From: Hyphomicrobiales bacterium | Lineage (GTDB): Bacteria > Pseudomonadota > Alphaproteobacteria > Rhizobiales > Rhizobiaceae | NCBI GenBank assembly: GCA_900471925.1 | Contig: UCGV01000046.1 | Location: forward strand, 1-37,728 | DNA: 37,728 bases | Reading direction: 5' to 3' | In this document: piece after piece, positions 23,892 to 32,453 of the stretch | Position numbering within the stretch: the first letter of the stretch is position 1 | How the letters are laid out: every line of letters begins with the position of its first letter | Translations under genes and position numbers: made by a program | The notes under the pieces: generated by a model | What the model was told of the DNA's origin: nothing | What the model saw: the letters and a program-made list of their open reading frames with translations, nothing else | The model's database searches: none

Positions 23892-24779
23892 TTGGACAGA
23901 CTCGCCGCCATGGAAACCTTCGTCCGCGTGGTCGAAACCGGTTCCTTCTCCGAGGCCGCCCGCCAGCTGCATCTGGGCCAACCCGCCATCTCCAAGACCA
24001 TCGCCCAGCTGGAATCCCATCTCGGCATCCAGCTGCTGCTGCGCTCCACCCGCGGCCTCACGCCCACCGAAGCCGGGGAGAGCTATTACGAGCGGGCCAA
24101 GCGGGCGATCGAGGAGGCGGACGAGGCGGAACATGCGGCGCGCGGCGCCGGCGCCAGCCTGTCCGGGCGGCTGCGCGTCAGTGCGGCGCCGGCCTTTGCC
24201 AGCCTGCACATCATCCCGCATCTCGGCGCGTTCCTTGCGCGCCATCCCGATATCGAGATGGAAGTCGTGCTTGATGACGAGCGCATCGATCTGATCGAGG
24301 AGGGCATCGATATCGCCCTCAGAATGGGCAATCTGCCGGATTCTGCACTGACAGTGCGCAAGATCGGCCAGTCGCCGCGCATCGTCGTAGCCTCGCCGGC
24401 CTATATCGCCACGCATGGTGCGCCCGCCCATCCGGCCGAACTCGGCCAGCATCAGAGTGTCGTCTATGCCAAGGGCTTCGGCCGCGATAGCTGGGTCTTC
24501 CGGAGGGATGGCGTTGACGTGCCGGTCACCATGCGGGGACGTTTGCGCCTCTCGGCAGCGGAGGGCGTGCGCTCGGCGGTTCTCTCGGGCATCGGCCTTG
24601 CGGTGGCCTCCGAATGGATGTTTGCGCCCGAGCTTGCCGATGGCCGTGTCACCCTGCTGCTTTCGGACTGGAGCCTTGCGCCGCTCGATCTCTGGGCGGC
24701 CTTTCCGGCCGGGCGTGGCGTCAGCGCCAAGGCGCGCGCCTTCGTGGCCTTTGTCGAGGAAAAGCTTGGCGCTGCCTGA
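23892..24779 (+). CDS. LysR-family transcriptional regulator
   Basis: This 295-aa protein has the N-terminal winged HTH (MDRLAAMETFVRVVETGSFSEAARQL and QPAISKTIAQLESHLGIQLLLRSTRGLTPTEAG, residues 1-60) and a substrate-binding domain from about 92. TTG 23892 is preferred: AAGGAG lies 7 nt before it and MDRLAAMETF is the standard start of this subgroup; ATG 23910 is the alternative. It precedes a short-chain dehydrogenase on the same strand. Because both genes have the same ATTCC-N5-GGAAT dyad upstream, it probably controls itself and the dehydrogenase. Confidence 0.9.
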   Translation: MDRLAAMETFVRVVETGSFSEAARQLHLGQPAISKTIAQLESHLGIQLLLRSTRGLTPTEAGESYYERAKRAIEEADEAEHAARGAGASLSGRLRVSAAPAFASLHIIPHLGAFLARHPDIEMEVVLDDERIDLIEEGIDIALRMGNLPDSALTVRKIGQSPRIVVASPAYIATHGAPAHPAELGQHQSVVYAKGFGRDSWVFRRDGVDVPVTMRGRLRLSAAEGVRSAVLSGIGLAVASEWMFAPELADGRVTLLLSDWSLAPLDLWAAFPAGRGVSAKARAFVAFVEEKLGAA

Positions 24780-24791
24780 TGCTCAATGCCC

Positions 24792-24806
24792 ATTCCTGAT
24801 AGGAAT
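24792..24806. promoter_or_regulatory. Putative LysR operator (ATTCC-N5-GGAAT) upstream of the SDR gene
   Basis: ATTCCT (24792-24797) and AGGAAT (24801-24806) surround GAT, a perfect 6-bp dyad with the T-N11-A form. It stands 110 bp before the dehydrogenase start and matches the architecture of the site before the LysR gene. Confidence 0.6.
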
Positions 24807-24916
24807 AAGTCCTAGTCGCGCCGCCTTTCTACTTCGCCTGCAGCAAAGCCCATAATTTCTGCCTCGTGTTCAACGGGCGCCGACAGAAACCGGCGCTGTG
24901 CAGAAGGAATGGAAAC

Positions 24917-25654
24917 ATGAGCAGGAAGCTGGAAAACAAGGTCGCCGTCATCACCGGCGGCAGCGCGGGCATCGGTCTCGGTATTGCAAAACGCTTCGTG
25001 GAAGAAGGCGCCAAGGTGTTCATCACTGGCCGGCGACAGAGCGAGCTCGACAAGGCGGTCGCCGAAATCGGCGGCGATGTCACCGCCATCCAGGCCGATG
25101 CCGCAAGCCTTGCGGATATCGACCGCGTCTATGAGATCGTCAGGCAGAAGGCCGGCCGTATCGACGTGCTCTTTGCCAATGCCGGTTTCTACGAGTTCGG
25201 CCCGTTCGGCGAGATTACCGAGGAGCATTTCGACAAGACATTCAATACCAATGTGCGCGGCCTGCTCTTTGCCGTGCAGAAGGCGCTGCCGCTCCTGTCT
25301 GCGGGATCGTCCGTCATCTTCACCGGCTCGATCGCCTCGATCAAGGGCTTCCCGGCCTTCTCGGTCTATGATGCCACCAAGGCCGCGATCCGCTCCTTCG
25401 CCCGCGGCTGGATCGTCGATCTCAAGGGCCGCGATATCCGCATCAACGTGCTGAGCCCCGGCCATACCGAAACACCAGGCCTCTCGACGCTCGCCGACCA
25501 GAACATTCGCGACATGATGAAGGCCAATGTGCCGCTCGGCCGCATGGGCACGGCCGACGATATGGCGAAGGCTGCGGTTTTCCTGGCGTCCGAGGACAGC
25601 AGCTACATTACCGGGATCGAGCTGTTCGTGGATGGCGGCGTGGCGCAGTTTTGA
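24917..25654 (+). CDS. Short-chain dehydrogenase/reductase (SDR family)
   Basis: This 245-aa classical SDR has the NAD(P)-binding motif TGGSAGIGLG (residues 13-22), FANAGF (near 87), the catalytic Ser in FTGSIAS (near 138) and YDATK (near 151), with a C-terminal GIELFVDGGVAQF. The Arg in ITGRRQ after beta-2 suggests NADPH. The substrate is not determinable. ATG 24917 has AAGGA 8 nt upstream. It is downstream of a LysR gene and ends at a strong terminator, so it is a monocistronic or LysR-linked unit. Confidence 0.92.
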   Translation: MSRKLENKVAVITGGSAGIGLGIAKRFVEEGAKVFITGRRQSELDKAVAEIGGDVTAIQADAASLADIDRVYEIVRQKAGRIDVLFANAGFYEFGPFGEITEEHFDKTFNTNVRGLLFAVQKALPLLSAGSSVIFTGSIASIKGFPAFSVYDATKAAIRSFARGWIVDLKGRDIRINVLSPGHTETPGLSTLADQNIRDMMKANVPLGRMGTADDMAKAAVFLASEDSSYITGIELFVDGGVAQF

Positions 25655-25662
25655 TGCTGGGA

Positions 25663-25689
25663 GGCGGGTGCGACGGCGCCCGCCTTTTT
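25663..25689 (+). terminator. Rho-independent terminator after the SDR gene
   Basis: GGCGGGTGC (25663-25671) pairs with GCGCCCGCC (25676-25684), with one wobble, around a GACG loop, and TTTTT follows (25685-25689). It begins 9 bp after the stop codon. Confidence 0.85.
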
Positions 25690-25700
25690 ACGTCCCGGCA

Positions 25701-26036
25701 TCAGCGGCGGACGAGGTAATCGAGCAGGGGTGATCTCGGCTCTTGCTCGCGCACCGCATCTCTATACGGGCGAGGGACTGCCAGCCGCGGGCGGTTCGTT
25801 TCTATCTGCCGGTGCTGAGCCCTGGTGATGAGGAGGGCGACTGTGACGGCGACGCCGGATACGAGCAGCAAGATAATGAAGATCTTCCACCAGGAGAACA
25901 GTACATAAAAGATCATGAAGGGGCCGAAGACGGACAGGATTGCGACCGCGATGATGAGGGCGATCAGAAAGCTGAATCCCCAGGTCAGGAGGAACAGCGG
26001 GAGGTAGAGGATGCCGCGTATCACATATCTGAGCAT
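25701..26036 (-). CDS. Small two-helix membrane protein, 111 aa
   Basis: Two hydrophobic segments, about residues 8-46 (possibly one re-entrant or two short helices) and 47-70 (FSWWKIFIILLLVSGVAVTVALLI), are followed by a basic, Pro- and Arg-rich cytoplasmic-looking tail ending in LLDYLVRR. I do not recognise a family. ATG 26036 is the only plausible start; its ribosome binding site is weak. It is convergent with the SDR gene, from which it is separated by the terminator. Base composition fits the neighbours. Confidence 0.6.
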   Translation of the reverse strand: MLRYVIRGILYLPLFLLTWGFSFLIALIIAVAILSVFGPFMIFYVLFSWWKIFIILLLVSGVAVTVALLITRAQHRQIETNRPRLAVPRPYRDAVREQEPRSPLLDYLVRR

Positions 26037-26220
26037 CAGGGTCTGTCTTGTTCCACCGGCGTTTTCAGCTGTGTTGGCTAAAATCTATGGGTGTTATCTT
26101 CTTCGTGCATATTCGGCCATAGGTAGTGTGTAGCAATGTGCTATGGGGTCGCAGGTTGGCGGGGATCGTTGCTTTCGGGAGGGTGTCTCACAATGCGATG
26201 GGTTCGCGTTTGAGGCGCGA

Positions 26221-26425
26221 GGACAACCCCAACCTCCCTCATTCCTGTGCCTGTCACAGGAATCTAGCCGGCTTGCGTCTGCAAGCCGAAAGGACTCTTG
26301 GATGGGGAGTGAAAGTCACTATGCTCGATTGGTTGTCGAAAGGAAGAAAGTCTTTTCTGCCCAAGGACTTGGGCGGGCTGGATTCCTGTGACAGGCACAG
26401 GAATGAGGGGAGGAGGGAGTGTGGC
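26221..26425. repeat. MITE-like intergenic element with 26-bp terminal inverted repeats
   Basis: The gene-free stretch 26037-26512 contains this element. The arms 26239-26264 and 26381-26406 are perfect inverted copies of 26 bases, each itself palindromic (ATTCCTGTG, five bases, CACAGGAAT). Imperfect similarity extends inward (AATCTAGCC and, inverted, AATCCAGCC). The 116-bp centre holds an 8-bp stem, CGGCTTGC/GCAAGCCG with loop GTCT (26269-26288). No transposase is encoded. It resembles the small palindromic intergenic elements common in rhizobia (RIME-type); the exact family is not certain. The rest of the stretch shows no gene. Confidence 0.75.
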
Positions 26426-26512
26426 TTCACGGCAAGGTATGCGTGGGAGGAAACGCTCTCTGCCGGTCGGAATACGATGCCCGATCTGCCACCGTCCCAC
26501 TCAGCAGCGCGA

Positions 26513-27310
26513 TCACCCCGCCTTCCGGCTCACAAACAACCCCGTCTCCTTGCCCACCTCCAGCACGCCGCCACCCACCTGGAACGCCTCCTCGATCGCC
26601 GCCCGAAACGCCGCAAGCTCCTCGTCGCTCGCCCTGTCCCCCGGCGGGTACGATGTCAGCGCCAGGAACACATCCTCCGGGTCGGTGATCCGCATATGGG
26701 CCGGGTGTTCGCGCATGGTCACATTGCCGAAGTCGGCCAGCATCAGCCGTTCCGCCGTCTCGTAGCCGAAGGCGGCCCCGGCGGGATCATATGGCGGGCT
26801 GCCGAAGACGGAGGTGAGCGCGTACATGGCGCGCATGTTGTCCTTGCCGTTGGTGGTCACGGCGAGATGGCCGCCCGGTTTCAGCACGCGATGCATTTCG
26901 GCGATCGCCTTGGCCTGATCTTCCACATGGTAGAGCATGTGCATGGCGATGACTGTGTCGAAGGAGGCGTCGGCGAAGGGCAGGGCGGTGGCGTCGGCCT
27001 CGTGGCCGGAAACGGCGGTGAAGCCGAGGGCGCGGCAGCGTTCCAGCCCCTCCTGCAACATGCCGGGGGAGAGATCGGCGAGCGTCAGCCGGAGATCGTC
27101 AGGCAGTTCTGATGCCACCGATGCCCAGAACCAGCCAGGGCCGCAGCCGACATCGAGCACCGCGTCTCCCGCCTTCAGCGGCAGCAGGTCGGCCACCCAG
27201 GGAAACCAGCCGGTTTCGGCAATCGTATATTCCCGGTGCAGCCGCCCGCGCGCGGCAAGCTTTTTGCTGTCGCCATATTGCTCGGCATTGCCTTTGGTGA
27301 TGTGCGACAT
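26513..27310 (-). CDS. Class I SAM-dependent methyltransferase
   Basis: This 265-aa protein has the UbiE/MenG-like fold. Motif I is VLDVGCGPGWFW (about residues 51-62); ADLSPGML, ADATALPFADASFDTVIAMHMLYHV and LKPGGHLAVTTNG follow in order. The start ATG 27310 gives the usual N-terminus. The substrate is unknown. It lies 86 bp downstream of the ferric iron permease on the same strand, so it is probably read with that operon, but nothing shows a role in iron metabolism. Confidence 0.9.
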   Translation of the reverse strand: MSHITKGNAEQYGDSKKLAARGRLHREYTIAETGWFPWVADLLPLKAGDAVLDVGCGPGWFWASVASELPDDLRLTLADLSPGMLQEGLERCRALGFTAVSGHEADATALPFADASFDTVIAMHMLYHVEDQAKAIAEMHRVLKPGGHLAVTTNGKDNMRAMYALTSVFGSPPYDPAGAAFGYETAERLMLADFGNVTMREHPAHMRITDPEDVFLALTSYPPGDRASDEELAAFRAAIEEAFQVGGGVLEVGKETGLFVSRKAG

Positions 27311-27396
27311 GGCTGGTCCTGTTTTTGGAATGCAGGAGAATTGGGATGATCCTGCACCTTTATGGTGTGGCGGGCAATTGCCATATCTGGCCCTTC

Positions 27397-29058
27397 TCAG
27401 GGGCGAGGGCGCGCAAGGCGGGAGAGCAGGATCACCGGCAGGGAGCCGATGGCGACGATGGCGAGTGCGGCGATCGAGGCCTCCTCATAGGTTCCGCGCG
27501 CCGCCTCTCCATAAAGATGCGTCGCGAAAGTCTCCACATTGAGCGGGCGCAGCAGCAGCGTTGCCGGCAGTTCCTTGACGCAATCGACGAAGACGAGAAG
27601 GCCGCCGGCAAGGATCGCCGCCTTCGACATCGGCAGGTGGATGAGGCGCACCGTGCCCGAGAGCGATTGGCCGAGCGTGCGCGAGCTCTGGTCGAGCGCG
27701 GTGGAAATGCGCGCCAGCCCGGCATCGATGCTTCCTGTCGAGATCGCGAGGAAGCGGATGGCAAGAGCATAGACCAGCGCGGCACCCGACCCCATGAAGA
27801 GAAGCCCGATCGAAAAGCCGAGCCACTGTCTGGTGGCCTGATCCAGCTGTGTATCGAGGCCGGCAAGCACGATCAGGGCGCCGGTTGCCACCACCGTACC
27901 GGGCGCGGCATAACCGATGCTGGAAAGGCGCATGATCCAGCCGGCGCGCAGGCCGGGATTGAAGCGCGCCGCAAAGGCGATGACGAGGCTGCAGGCAAGC
28001 GTGATCGCGGTCGCGGCACTGGCGATCAGGATCGTATTGATGGCGTCGTCGACGATGCGCTCGGAGATGCCGGCAAAGCGAAAGCGTTTGATGGCCTCGA
28101 TGCCGAGATAAAGTGCGGGAAAGACGAAGCCGAAGGCGACGGGCACCATGCCGGCAAGGAAGAGCGCTGCGCCCTTCGCCCCACCGGCTTTCGAAGGCGT
28201 GAACCCACGGGCACGGCGCGCATCCGTGGCATAGCGCTGCTTTCGCCGCGCCCAGCGCTCCAGCGCCACCAGCAGCACCACGATCAGGAGAAGTGCGAGC
28301 GCGATCTGCGAGGCACCGGGCAGGTCCGAGCGGGTGATCCAGGTCGTGTAGATCGTGACCGTGATCGTGCGCACGCCGAGAAATTCGGCCGCACCGATAT
28401 CGTTCAGCGCCTCCATGAGTGCCAGGCTGACGCCGACGGCCACGGCAGGGCGGGCAAGCGGCAGCGCCACGCGCCAGAAGATCGCCCGGCGCGAGACGCC
28501 AAGCGTCCTCGCCGCTTCCACAAGGCTGCCGGATTGGGTGAGAAACATCGCCCGCGTCGGCAGGTAGACATAGGGGTAGAGCACCGAGCCGAGCAGCAGG
28601 ATGCAGCCGGTCATGGAGCGGATGTCGCCGAGGCGAAACTGGCGAGGATTGTCGTAGCCGAGCATCCAGCGGATTGCGGTCTGCACCGGGCCGACCGGGT
28701 GCAGGATATCGAGATAGGCATAGGCGGCGATATAGGTCGGCACGGCCAGCGGCAGCAGCAAGGCCCATTCGAGTAAACCCCGGCCGCGAAATTCATAGGC
28801 CGTGACCAGCCAGGCGGTGGATGTGCCGAGAAGGGCGGTCACCAGCCCGACGCCCGCGAGCAGGATCAGCGTGTCGCGGAGTGCCACCGGCAACACCGTC
28901 GAAAACAGGTGCGCCCATAATCCGGCCGATCCCTGCAGCGCCTGAAACAGCAGTCCGCAGGCTGGGAGACAGACGAGCAGGGCAATCAGCGCGGCTGCGC
29001 GCAGAAGCTGTCGCTCCGGCCGCCGTGACGGGCGGGCAAGCGATGGAACCGCACTCAT
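27397..29058 (-). CDS. fbpB: Ferric iron ABC transporter permease (FbpB-like, double length)
   Basis: This 553-aa protein has two tandem permease units, as in FbpB/HitB/SfuB, with about 12 membrane helices. The ATPase-coupling loops are visible: EAARTLGVSRRAIFWRVALPLARPAVAVG in the first half and DQSSRTLGQSLSGTVRLIHLPM in the second. EALNDIGAAEFLGVRTITVTIYTTWI is typical of iron permeases. The start ATG lies at 29058, 57 bp after the binding-protein stop. With the binding protein and ATPase upstream it forms a complete Fe(III) importer. Confidence 0.9.
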   Translation of the reverse strand: MSAVPSLARPSRRPERQLLRAAALIALLVCLPACGLLFQALQGSAGLWAHLFSTVLPVALRDTLILLAGVGLVTALLGTSTAWLVTAYEFRGRGLLEWALLLPLAVPTYIAAYAYLDILHPVGPVQTAIRWMLGYDNPRQFRLGDIRSMTGCILLLGSVLYPYVYLPTRAMFLTQSGSLVEAARTLGVSRRAIFWRVALPLARPAVAVGVSLALMEALNDIGAAEFLGVRTITVTIYTTWITRSDLPGASQIALALLLIVVLLVALERWARRKQRYATDARRARGFTPSKAGGAKGAALFLAGMVPVAFGFVFPALYLGIEAIKRFRFAGISERIVDDAINTILIASAATAITLACSLVIAFAARFNPGLRAGWIMRLSSIGYAAPGTVVATGALIVLAGLDTQLDQATRQWLGFSIGLLFMGSGAALVYALAIRFLAISTGSIDAGLARISTALDQSSRTLGQSLSGTVRLIHLPMSKAAILAGGLLVFVDCVKELPATLLLRPLNVETFATHLYGEAARGTYEEASIAALAIVAIGSLPVILLSRLARPRP

Positions 29059-29115
29059 GGAGCGGACCTGTCATCGAGGAGAGAAGGGCGCCCCGATGGA
29101 GCGCCCGATGGAAGA

Positions 29116-30138
29116 TCAGCTATCAAAGCCAACCTTGTCGACCAGTTCGCTCGCCTGCTTGCGATTGCCGACGATTTCCGAGAGCGGCTTGCTATCGATC
29201 TTCAACTCGCCGAAGGAGGCGATGATCGGGTCGATCGCCGCACCCGCCTTCACGGGATACTCGTAATTGGCTTCGGCATAGATCTTCTGGGCTTCGTCGG
29301 AAACGAGATATTCCAGAAGCTTCACGGCTTCCGCCTTGTTGGGCGAATGCTTTGCCACTGCCGCGCCTGAAATATTGACCTGCGTGCCGCCATTCTTGAA
29401 GGTCGGCAGGATGACCTTGATCGCCTCGGCCCATTTGACCTGGTCTTCGCCGCCCTTGCCGGATTTCATCAGGCCGACATAGTAGGAATTGGCGATGCCG
29501 ATATCGCAGACGCCGCCGAGAATATCCTTGGCCGCGTCACGGTCGCCGCCGCCGGCCTTGCGGGCCAGGTTGGCGCGCACGCCGCCCAGCCATTTCTCGG
29601 TTTCGGCTGCACCGTAATGGGCGATGTAATCGGCAATCAGCGCGGTATTGTACGGGTGCTGGCCGGAGCGGATGCAGACCTTGCCCTTCCATTTGGGATC
29701 GGACAGATCCTCGTAATTGAAGGCGGTAAGATCGAGATCCTTGGCCGCATAGAGAACGCGGGCGCGCATGGAAAGGCCGAACCAGTGGCCGTCTGCATCG
29801 CGCAGCTGTTGCGGAATGGCCGAGGCCAGAACCGGCGATTCCACCTTCTGGGTCACGCCCTTATCGACGAGATCGACCAGATTGCCGGCATCGACAGCCA
29901 TCAGGATATCGGCCGGCGAACTGGCGCCCTCGGCGGCAACGCGCTCGGCAAGCCCGTCCTTCAGGAAGATGGTATTGACCTTCGTGCCAGTCGATTTGGT
30001 GAAGGCCTGGAGAAGCGGCTCGATCAGCGCCGGTTCACGCGTCGTGTAGACGTTGATTTCAGCTGCGGCAGCGATCGTGGGAATGCCGGCCAGTGAGACG
30101 GCGATAGCCGCGGTGATGGTGTAGGCTAGTCTATTCAT
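29116..30138 (-). CDS. fbpA: Ferric iron ABC transporter binding protein (FbpA-like)
   Basis: This 340-aa periplasmic protein has a signal peptide (LAYTITAAIAVSLAGIPTIAAAAE, cut near residue 25) and the FbpA pattern INVYTTREPALIEPLLQAFTKSTG. The paired iron-ligand tyrosines are in IANSYYVGLM, and GQHPYNTALIADYIAHYG is another conserved part. It binds free ferric iron in the periplasm and hands it to the permease. ATG 30138 is preceded by a G-rich ribosome binding site (GGGGGG). An IRO box at 30183-30197, with TTGACT overlapping it on the minus strand, suggests RirA repression of a promoter for this gene, the permease and the methyltransferase. Confidence 0.92.
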   Translation of the reverse strand: MNRLAYTITAAIAVSLAGIPTIAAAAEINVYTTREPALIEPLLQAFTKSTGTKVNTIFLKDGLAERVAAEGASSPADILMAVDAGNLVDLVDKGVTQKVESPVLASAIPQQLRDADGHWFGLSMRARVLYAAKDLDLTAFNYEDLSDPKWKGKVCIRSGQHPYNTALIADYIAHYGAAETEKWLGGVRANLARKAGGGDRDAAKDILGGVCDIGIANSYYVGLMKSGKGGEDQVKWAEAIKVILPTFKNGGTQVNISGAAVAKHSPNKAEAVKLLEYLVSDEAQKIYAEANYEYPVKAGAAIDPIIASFGELKIDSKPLSEIVGNRKQASELVDKVGFDS

Positions 30139-30182
30139 AACGAAACCCCCCGGTGTATGAACGGGCGGCATTGCGCATTTCT

Positions 30183-30197
30183 TGATGGCTATAGTCA
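30183..30197 (-). promoter_or_regulatory. IRO box (RirA operator) upstream of fbpA
   Basis: Read on the minus strand, TGA and TCA are separated by exactly nine bases, and the flanks extend the dyad to CTTGA...TCAAG (30181-30199). A TTGACT hexamer, a good -35, overlaps the site on the same strand, so a bound repressor would block the promoter. It lies between the ATPase stop and fbpA start, 45 bp from the latter. Confidence 0.7.
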
Positions 30198-30262
30198 AGT
30201 TTCCAGATGCATATTCACGGGAACTTTATCACGGCGTTACCGCGACAGGAAATGATAGTCGG

Positions 30263-31309
30263 CTAGAAAACCAGCGTCGTATCCGGCTTGAATTCTACGC
30301 CGACGGTGGTGATGCCATCGGGCAGGCGCTCCGTGACGATGGCCTTCAGCGGATCGGCAAAACCCTCGATCCGCACGGTGACCTGCTCGGTGGCGCCGCG
30401 GAAGATGCGCTGCTCGATTTCCCCTTTGAGCCCGCCTCTATCCGGCGAGAGCATGACCGATTGCGGGCGGATGAAGACGGTGACATCGGTGCCGGCGCCG
30501 AGGTTTTCACGGCGGGCAAAATTGCCGATCGGGGTGACGACCGTGCCGTCATCATCGACGATCCCGGCAATCTTGTTGAAGGTGCAGAAGAACTCCGCGA
30601 CGTAGGGGTCGACGGGGCGGTCGTGCAGGTCATAGGGCGAGCCGGCCTGGGCGATCCTGCCTTCGCGCAGCAACACCACACGGTCGCCGGTGGAAAGCGC
30701 CTCTTCGGGATCGTGGGTGACCATGATCGCGGTCGCCCCGAAGGAGCGCAGCAGCGAGAGCGTCTCGTCGCGCACCTTTTCGCGCAGGCTGCTGTCGAGA
30801 TTGGAAAAGGGTTCGTCCATCAGGATGATGGCAGGGCGCGGGGCGAGCGCGCGGGCCAGCGCCACGCGCTGCTGCTCGCCGCCGGAGAGCGTATGGGGAA
30901 AGCGCTCGACAAGGTGCTCGATGCCGACGCGCCTGACGACATCGGCCATCGCCGCCATTGCCTCGCCTCTCGGGCGGGATTTCAGGCCGAAGAGCACGTT
31001 GTCGCGCACGCTGAGATGCGGGAAGAGCGCGTAATCCTGAAAGACGAAGCCGACGCCGCGCGCCTCGGGTTCGACGAAGCTTTTGCCATCCACCTCCCGG
31101 CCGTCGATCGTCACGCGTCCGTGGCTTGCGGTCTCCACCCCGGCGATGATGCGCAGCAGTGTTGACTTGCCGCAGCCGGAATGGCCGACGAGCGCGATGA
31201 TCTCGCCGCGTTCGACAGCGAGATCGATATCGGCAAGCGCATGGTGGCCGTCGAAAACGCGGCCGACCTTCTCCAGCCTCAAGGCGATGTCTCTGCTCTT
31301 GTCCGTCAT
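30263..31309 (-). CDS. fbpC: Ferric iron ABC transporter ATPase (FbpC-like)
   Basis: This 348-aa ATPase has Walker A GHSGCGKST (about residues 42-50), Q-loop FVFQDYALFPHLS, signature LSGGEQQRVALARAL, Walker B IILMDEPFSNLD and H-loop VTHDPEEAL, followed by a C-terminal regulatory TOBE-like region (VFIRPQSVMLSPDRGG). The GCGKSTLLRIIAGVE run and the long C-terminus place it in the iron/spermidine/putrescine group. ATG 31309 is used; earlier residues are non-coding. It is transcribed in the same direction as fbpA but separated from it by 124 bp and the IRO box. It lies 37 bp after the LysR gene, so it may be read with that gene rather than from the iron promoter. Confidence 0.92.
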   Translation of the reverse strand: MTDKSRDIALRLEKVGRVFDGHHALADIDLAVERGEIIALVGHSGCGKSTLLRIIAGVETASHGRVTIDGREVDGKSFVEPEARGVGFVFQDYALFPHLSVRDNVLFGLKSRPRGEAMAAMADVVRRVGIEHLVERFPHTLSGGEQQRVALARALAPRPAIILMDEPFSNLDSSLREKVRDETLSLLRSFGATAIMVTHDPEEALSTGDRVVLLREGRIAQAGSPYDLHDRPVDPYVAEFFCTFNKIAGIVDDDGTVVTPIGNFARRENLGAGTDVTVFIRPQSVMLSPDRGGLKGEIEQRIFRGATEQVTVRIEGFADPLKAIVTERLPDGITTVGVEFKPDTTLVF

Positions 31310-31346
31310 CTCTTCCCGGTTTGCCTGTCCATCCCGCGCTTTAGTG

Positions 31347-32327
31347 CTATGACAGCGCAGCCGCGATGTCGATATCCCCGGCGGTTCGTGCCGCCTCTTC
31401 CAGTTGTGCGCGCAGCCAGAGATGCGCAGGCTCAAACCCATGCCTGACGTGCCACACCATCTGCACCGGCGTCGGCGGCGCGGTCCACGGCAGTTCCGAG
31501 ATGGCGGCGGTGCCCGACCGACGGAAGAGATCGGCAAGCCTTGCGGGTGCGATGGCGGCAGCCCTTGTGCCGGCGAGAAGCGCGGGCAGGGCGAGGAAAT
31601 GCGGCTGGATCAGTTTCAGGTTCGGAGTCACACCGAGCCTTGCGAATTCGGCAACGAGCATGGCGCGATCGAACATTTCCATGCGCCGGGTCAGGCCACG
31701 CTCGGAAATCTGCCCGTCCTCGATACCGCCGGCGGCGACGGCAAAGAGCGGGAGTTCGGCGAGCTGGGAGACACTGATCGCCTGGCCGGCGAGTGGATGA
31801 TCGGGCGCGAGCACCAGCACATCGCGCTCCTCGAACAGCAGCCTGGCATGCAGGCGGTGGGGAATGTCGAGGAGGGAGCCGAGCGCCACATCCACCCTGC
31901 CGATATCGATCTGGGCGGTGAGGTCTATGCGCGTTGCGGGCAGGATCGTGATGCCGGTATGCGGGGCGTGCTCGCACAAAGCCTTCAGGAAATGCGGAAC
32001 CACGACGGCGGTCATGTAATCGGTCGCGGCGATGCAGAATTGACGGGTGGAGGTTTCGGGCCGGAATTCGGCCGGGCCGATGGCGCGCTCGGCCGCCACA
32101 AGCGCATCGCGCACCAGCGGCGCCATGTCGGTGGCACGGGCCGTCGGCACCATGCCGGCTGCGGTGCGCACGAAAAGGTCGTCATTCAGAAGCGCCCGCA
32201 GGCGGGAAAGGGCGTGGCTGACGGCCGAGGGGCTGAGCGCGATCGCCTGGCCGGCGCGCAGCACGTTTCGTTCGCGCATCACGGCATCGAAGACGACAAG
32301 CAGGTTGAGGTCGAGGTTCTTCATCAT
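31347..32327 (-). CDS. LysR-family regulator, PnbR-like by context
   Basis: This 326-aa protein has a NodD-group HTH (DLNLLVVFDAVMRERNVLRAGQAI and SPSAVSHALSRLRALLNDDLFVRTAAGMVPTARA) and an effector domain from about 92. Two adjacent ATGs (32327 and 32324) are possible starts. It is divergent from the nitroreductase/lyase operon, with a T-N11-A dyad between, which is the layout of the pnbR-pnbAB region for 4-nitrobenzoate. The inference that it senses a nitroaromatic acid rests on context only. Downstream, 37 bp away, lies the iron transporter ATPase gene. Confidence 0.88.
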   Translation of the reverse strand: MMKNLDLNLLVVFDAVMRERNVLRAGQAIALSPSAVSHALSRLRALLNDDLFVRTAAGMVPTARATDMAPLVRDALVAAERAIGPAEFRPETSTRQFCIAATDYMTAVVVPHFLKALCEHAPHTGITILPATRIDLTAQIDIGRVDVALGSLLDIPHRLHARLLFEERDVLVLAPDHPLAGQAISVSQLAELPLFAVAAGGIEDGQISERGLTRRMEMFDRAMLVAEFARLGVTPNLKLIQPHFLALPALLAGTRAAAIAPARLADLFRRSGTAAISELPWTAPPTPVQMVWHVRHGFEPAHLWLRAQLEEAARTAGDIDIAAALS

Positions 32328-32358
32328 ATCAGGGCGTGTGGTCGATGGCGGCACCATA

Positions 32359-32373
32359 ATGCATGCACTGCAT
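32359..32373. promoter_or_regulatory. Putative LysR operator in the pnbR-pnbA-like divergon
   Basis: ATGCA (32359-32363) and TGCAT (32369-32373) flank five bases, giving a perfect dyad in the T-N11-A form. It lies 32 bp before the LysR start and 81 bp before the nitroreductase start. Shared control of both genes is inferred. Confidence 0.5.
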
Positions 32374-32453
32374 TTTCACTATGCCAAGATTGCACTTCCT
32401 GAAACGAACCGCGGGGCGGATGATCGGGCATCGAAAGACGAACGGATGCCCCG

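Noticed and set aside
27325..28776. Plus-strand frame antisense to the iron permease gene
   Set aside because: It is the reverse-complement shadow of a membrane protein gene, with arginine- and glycine-rich nonsense translation.
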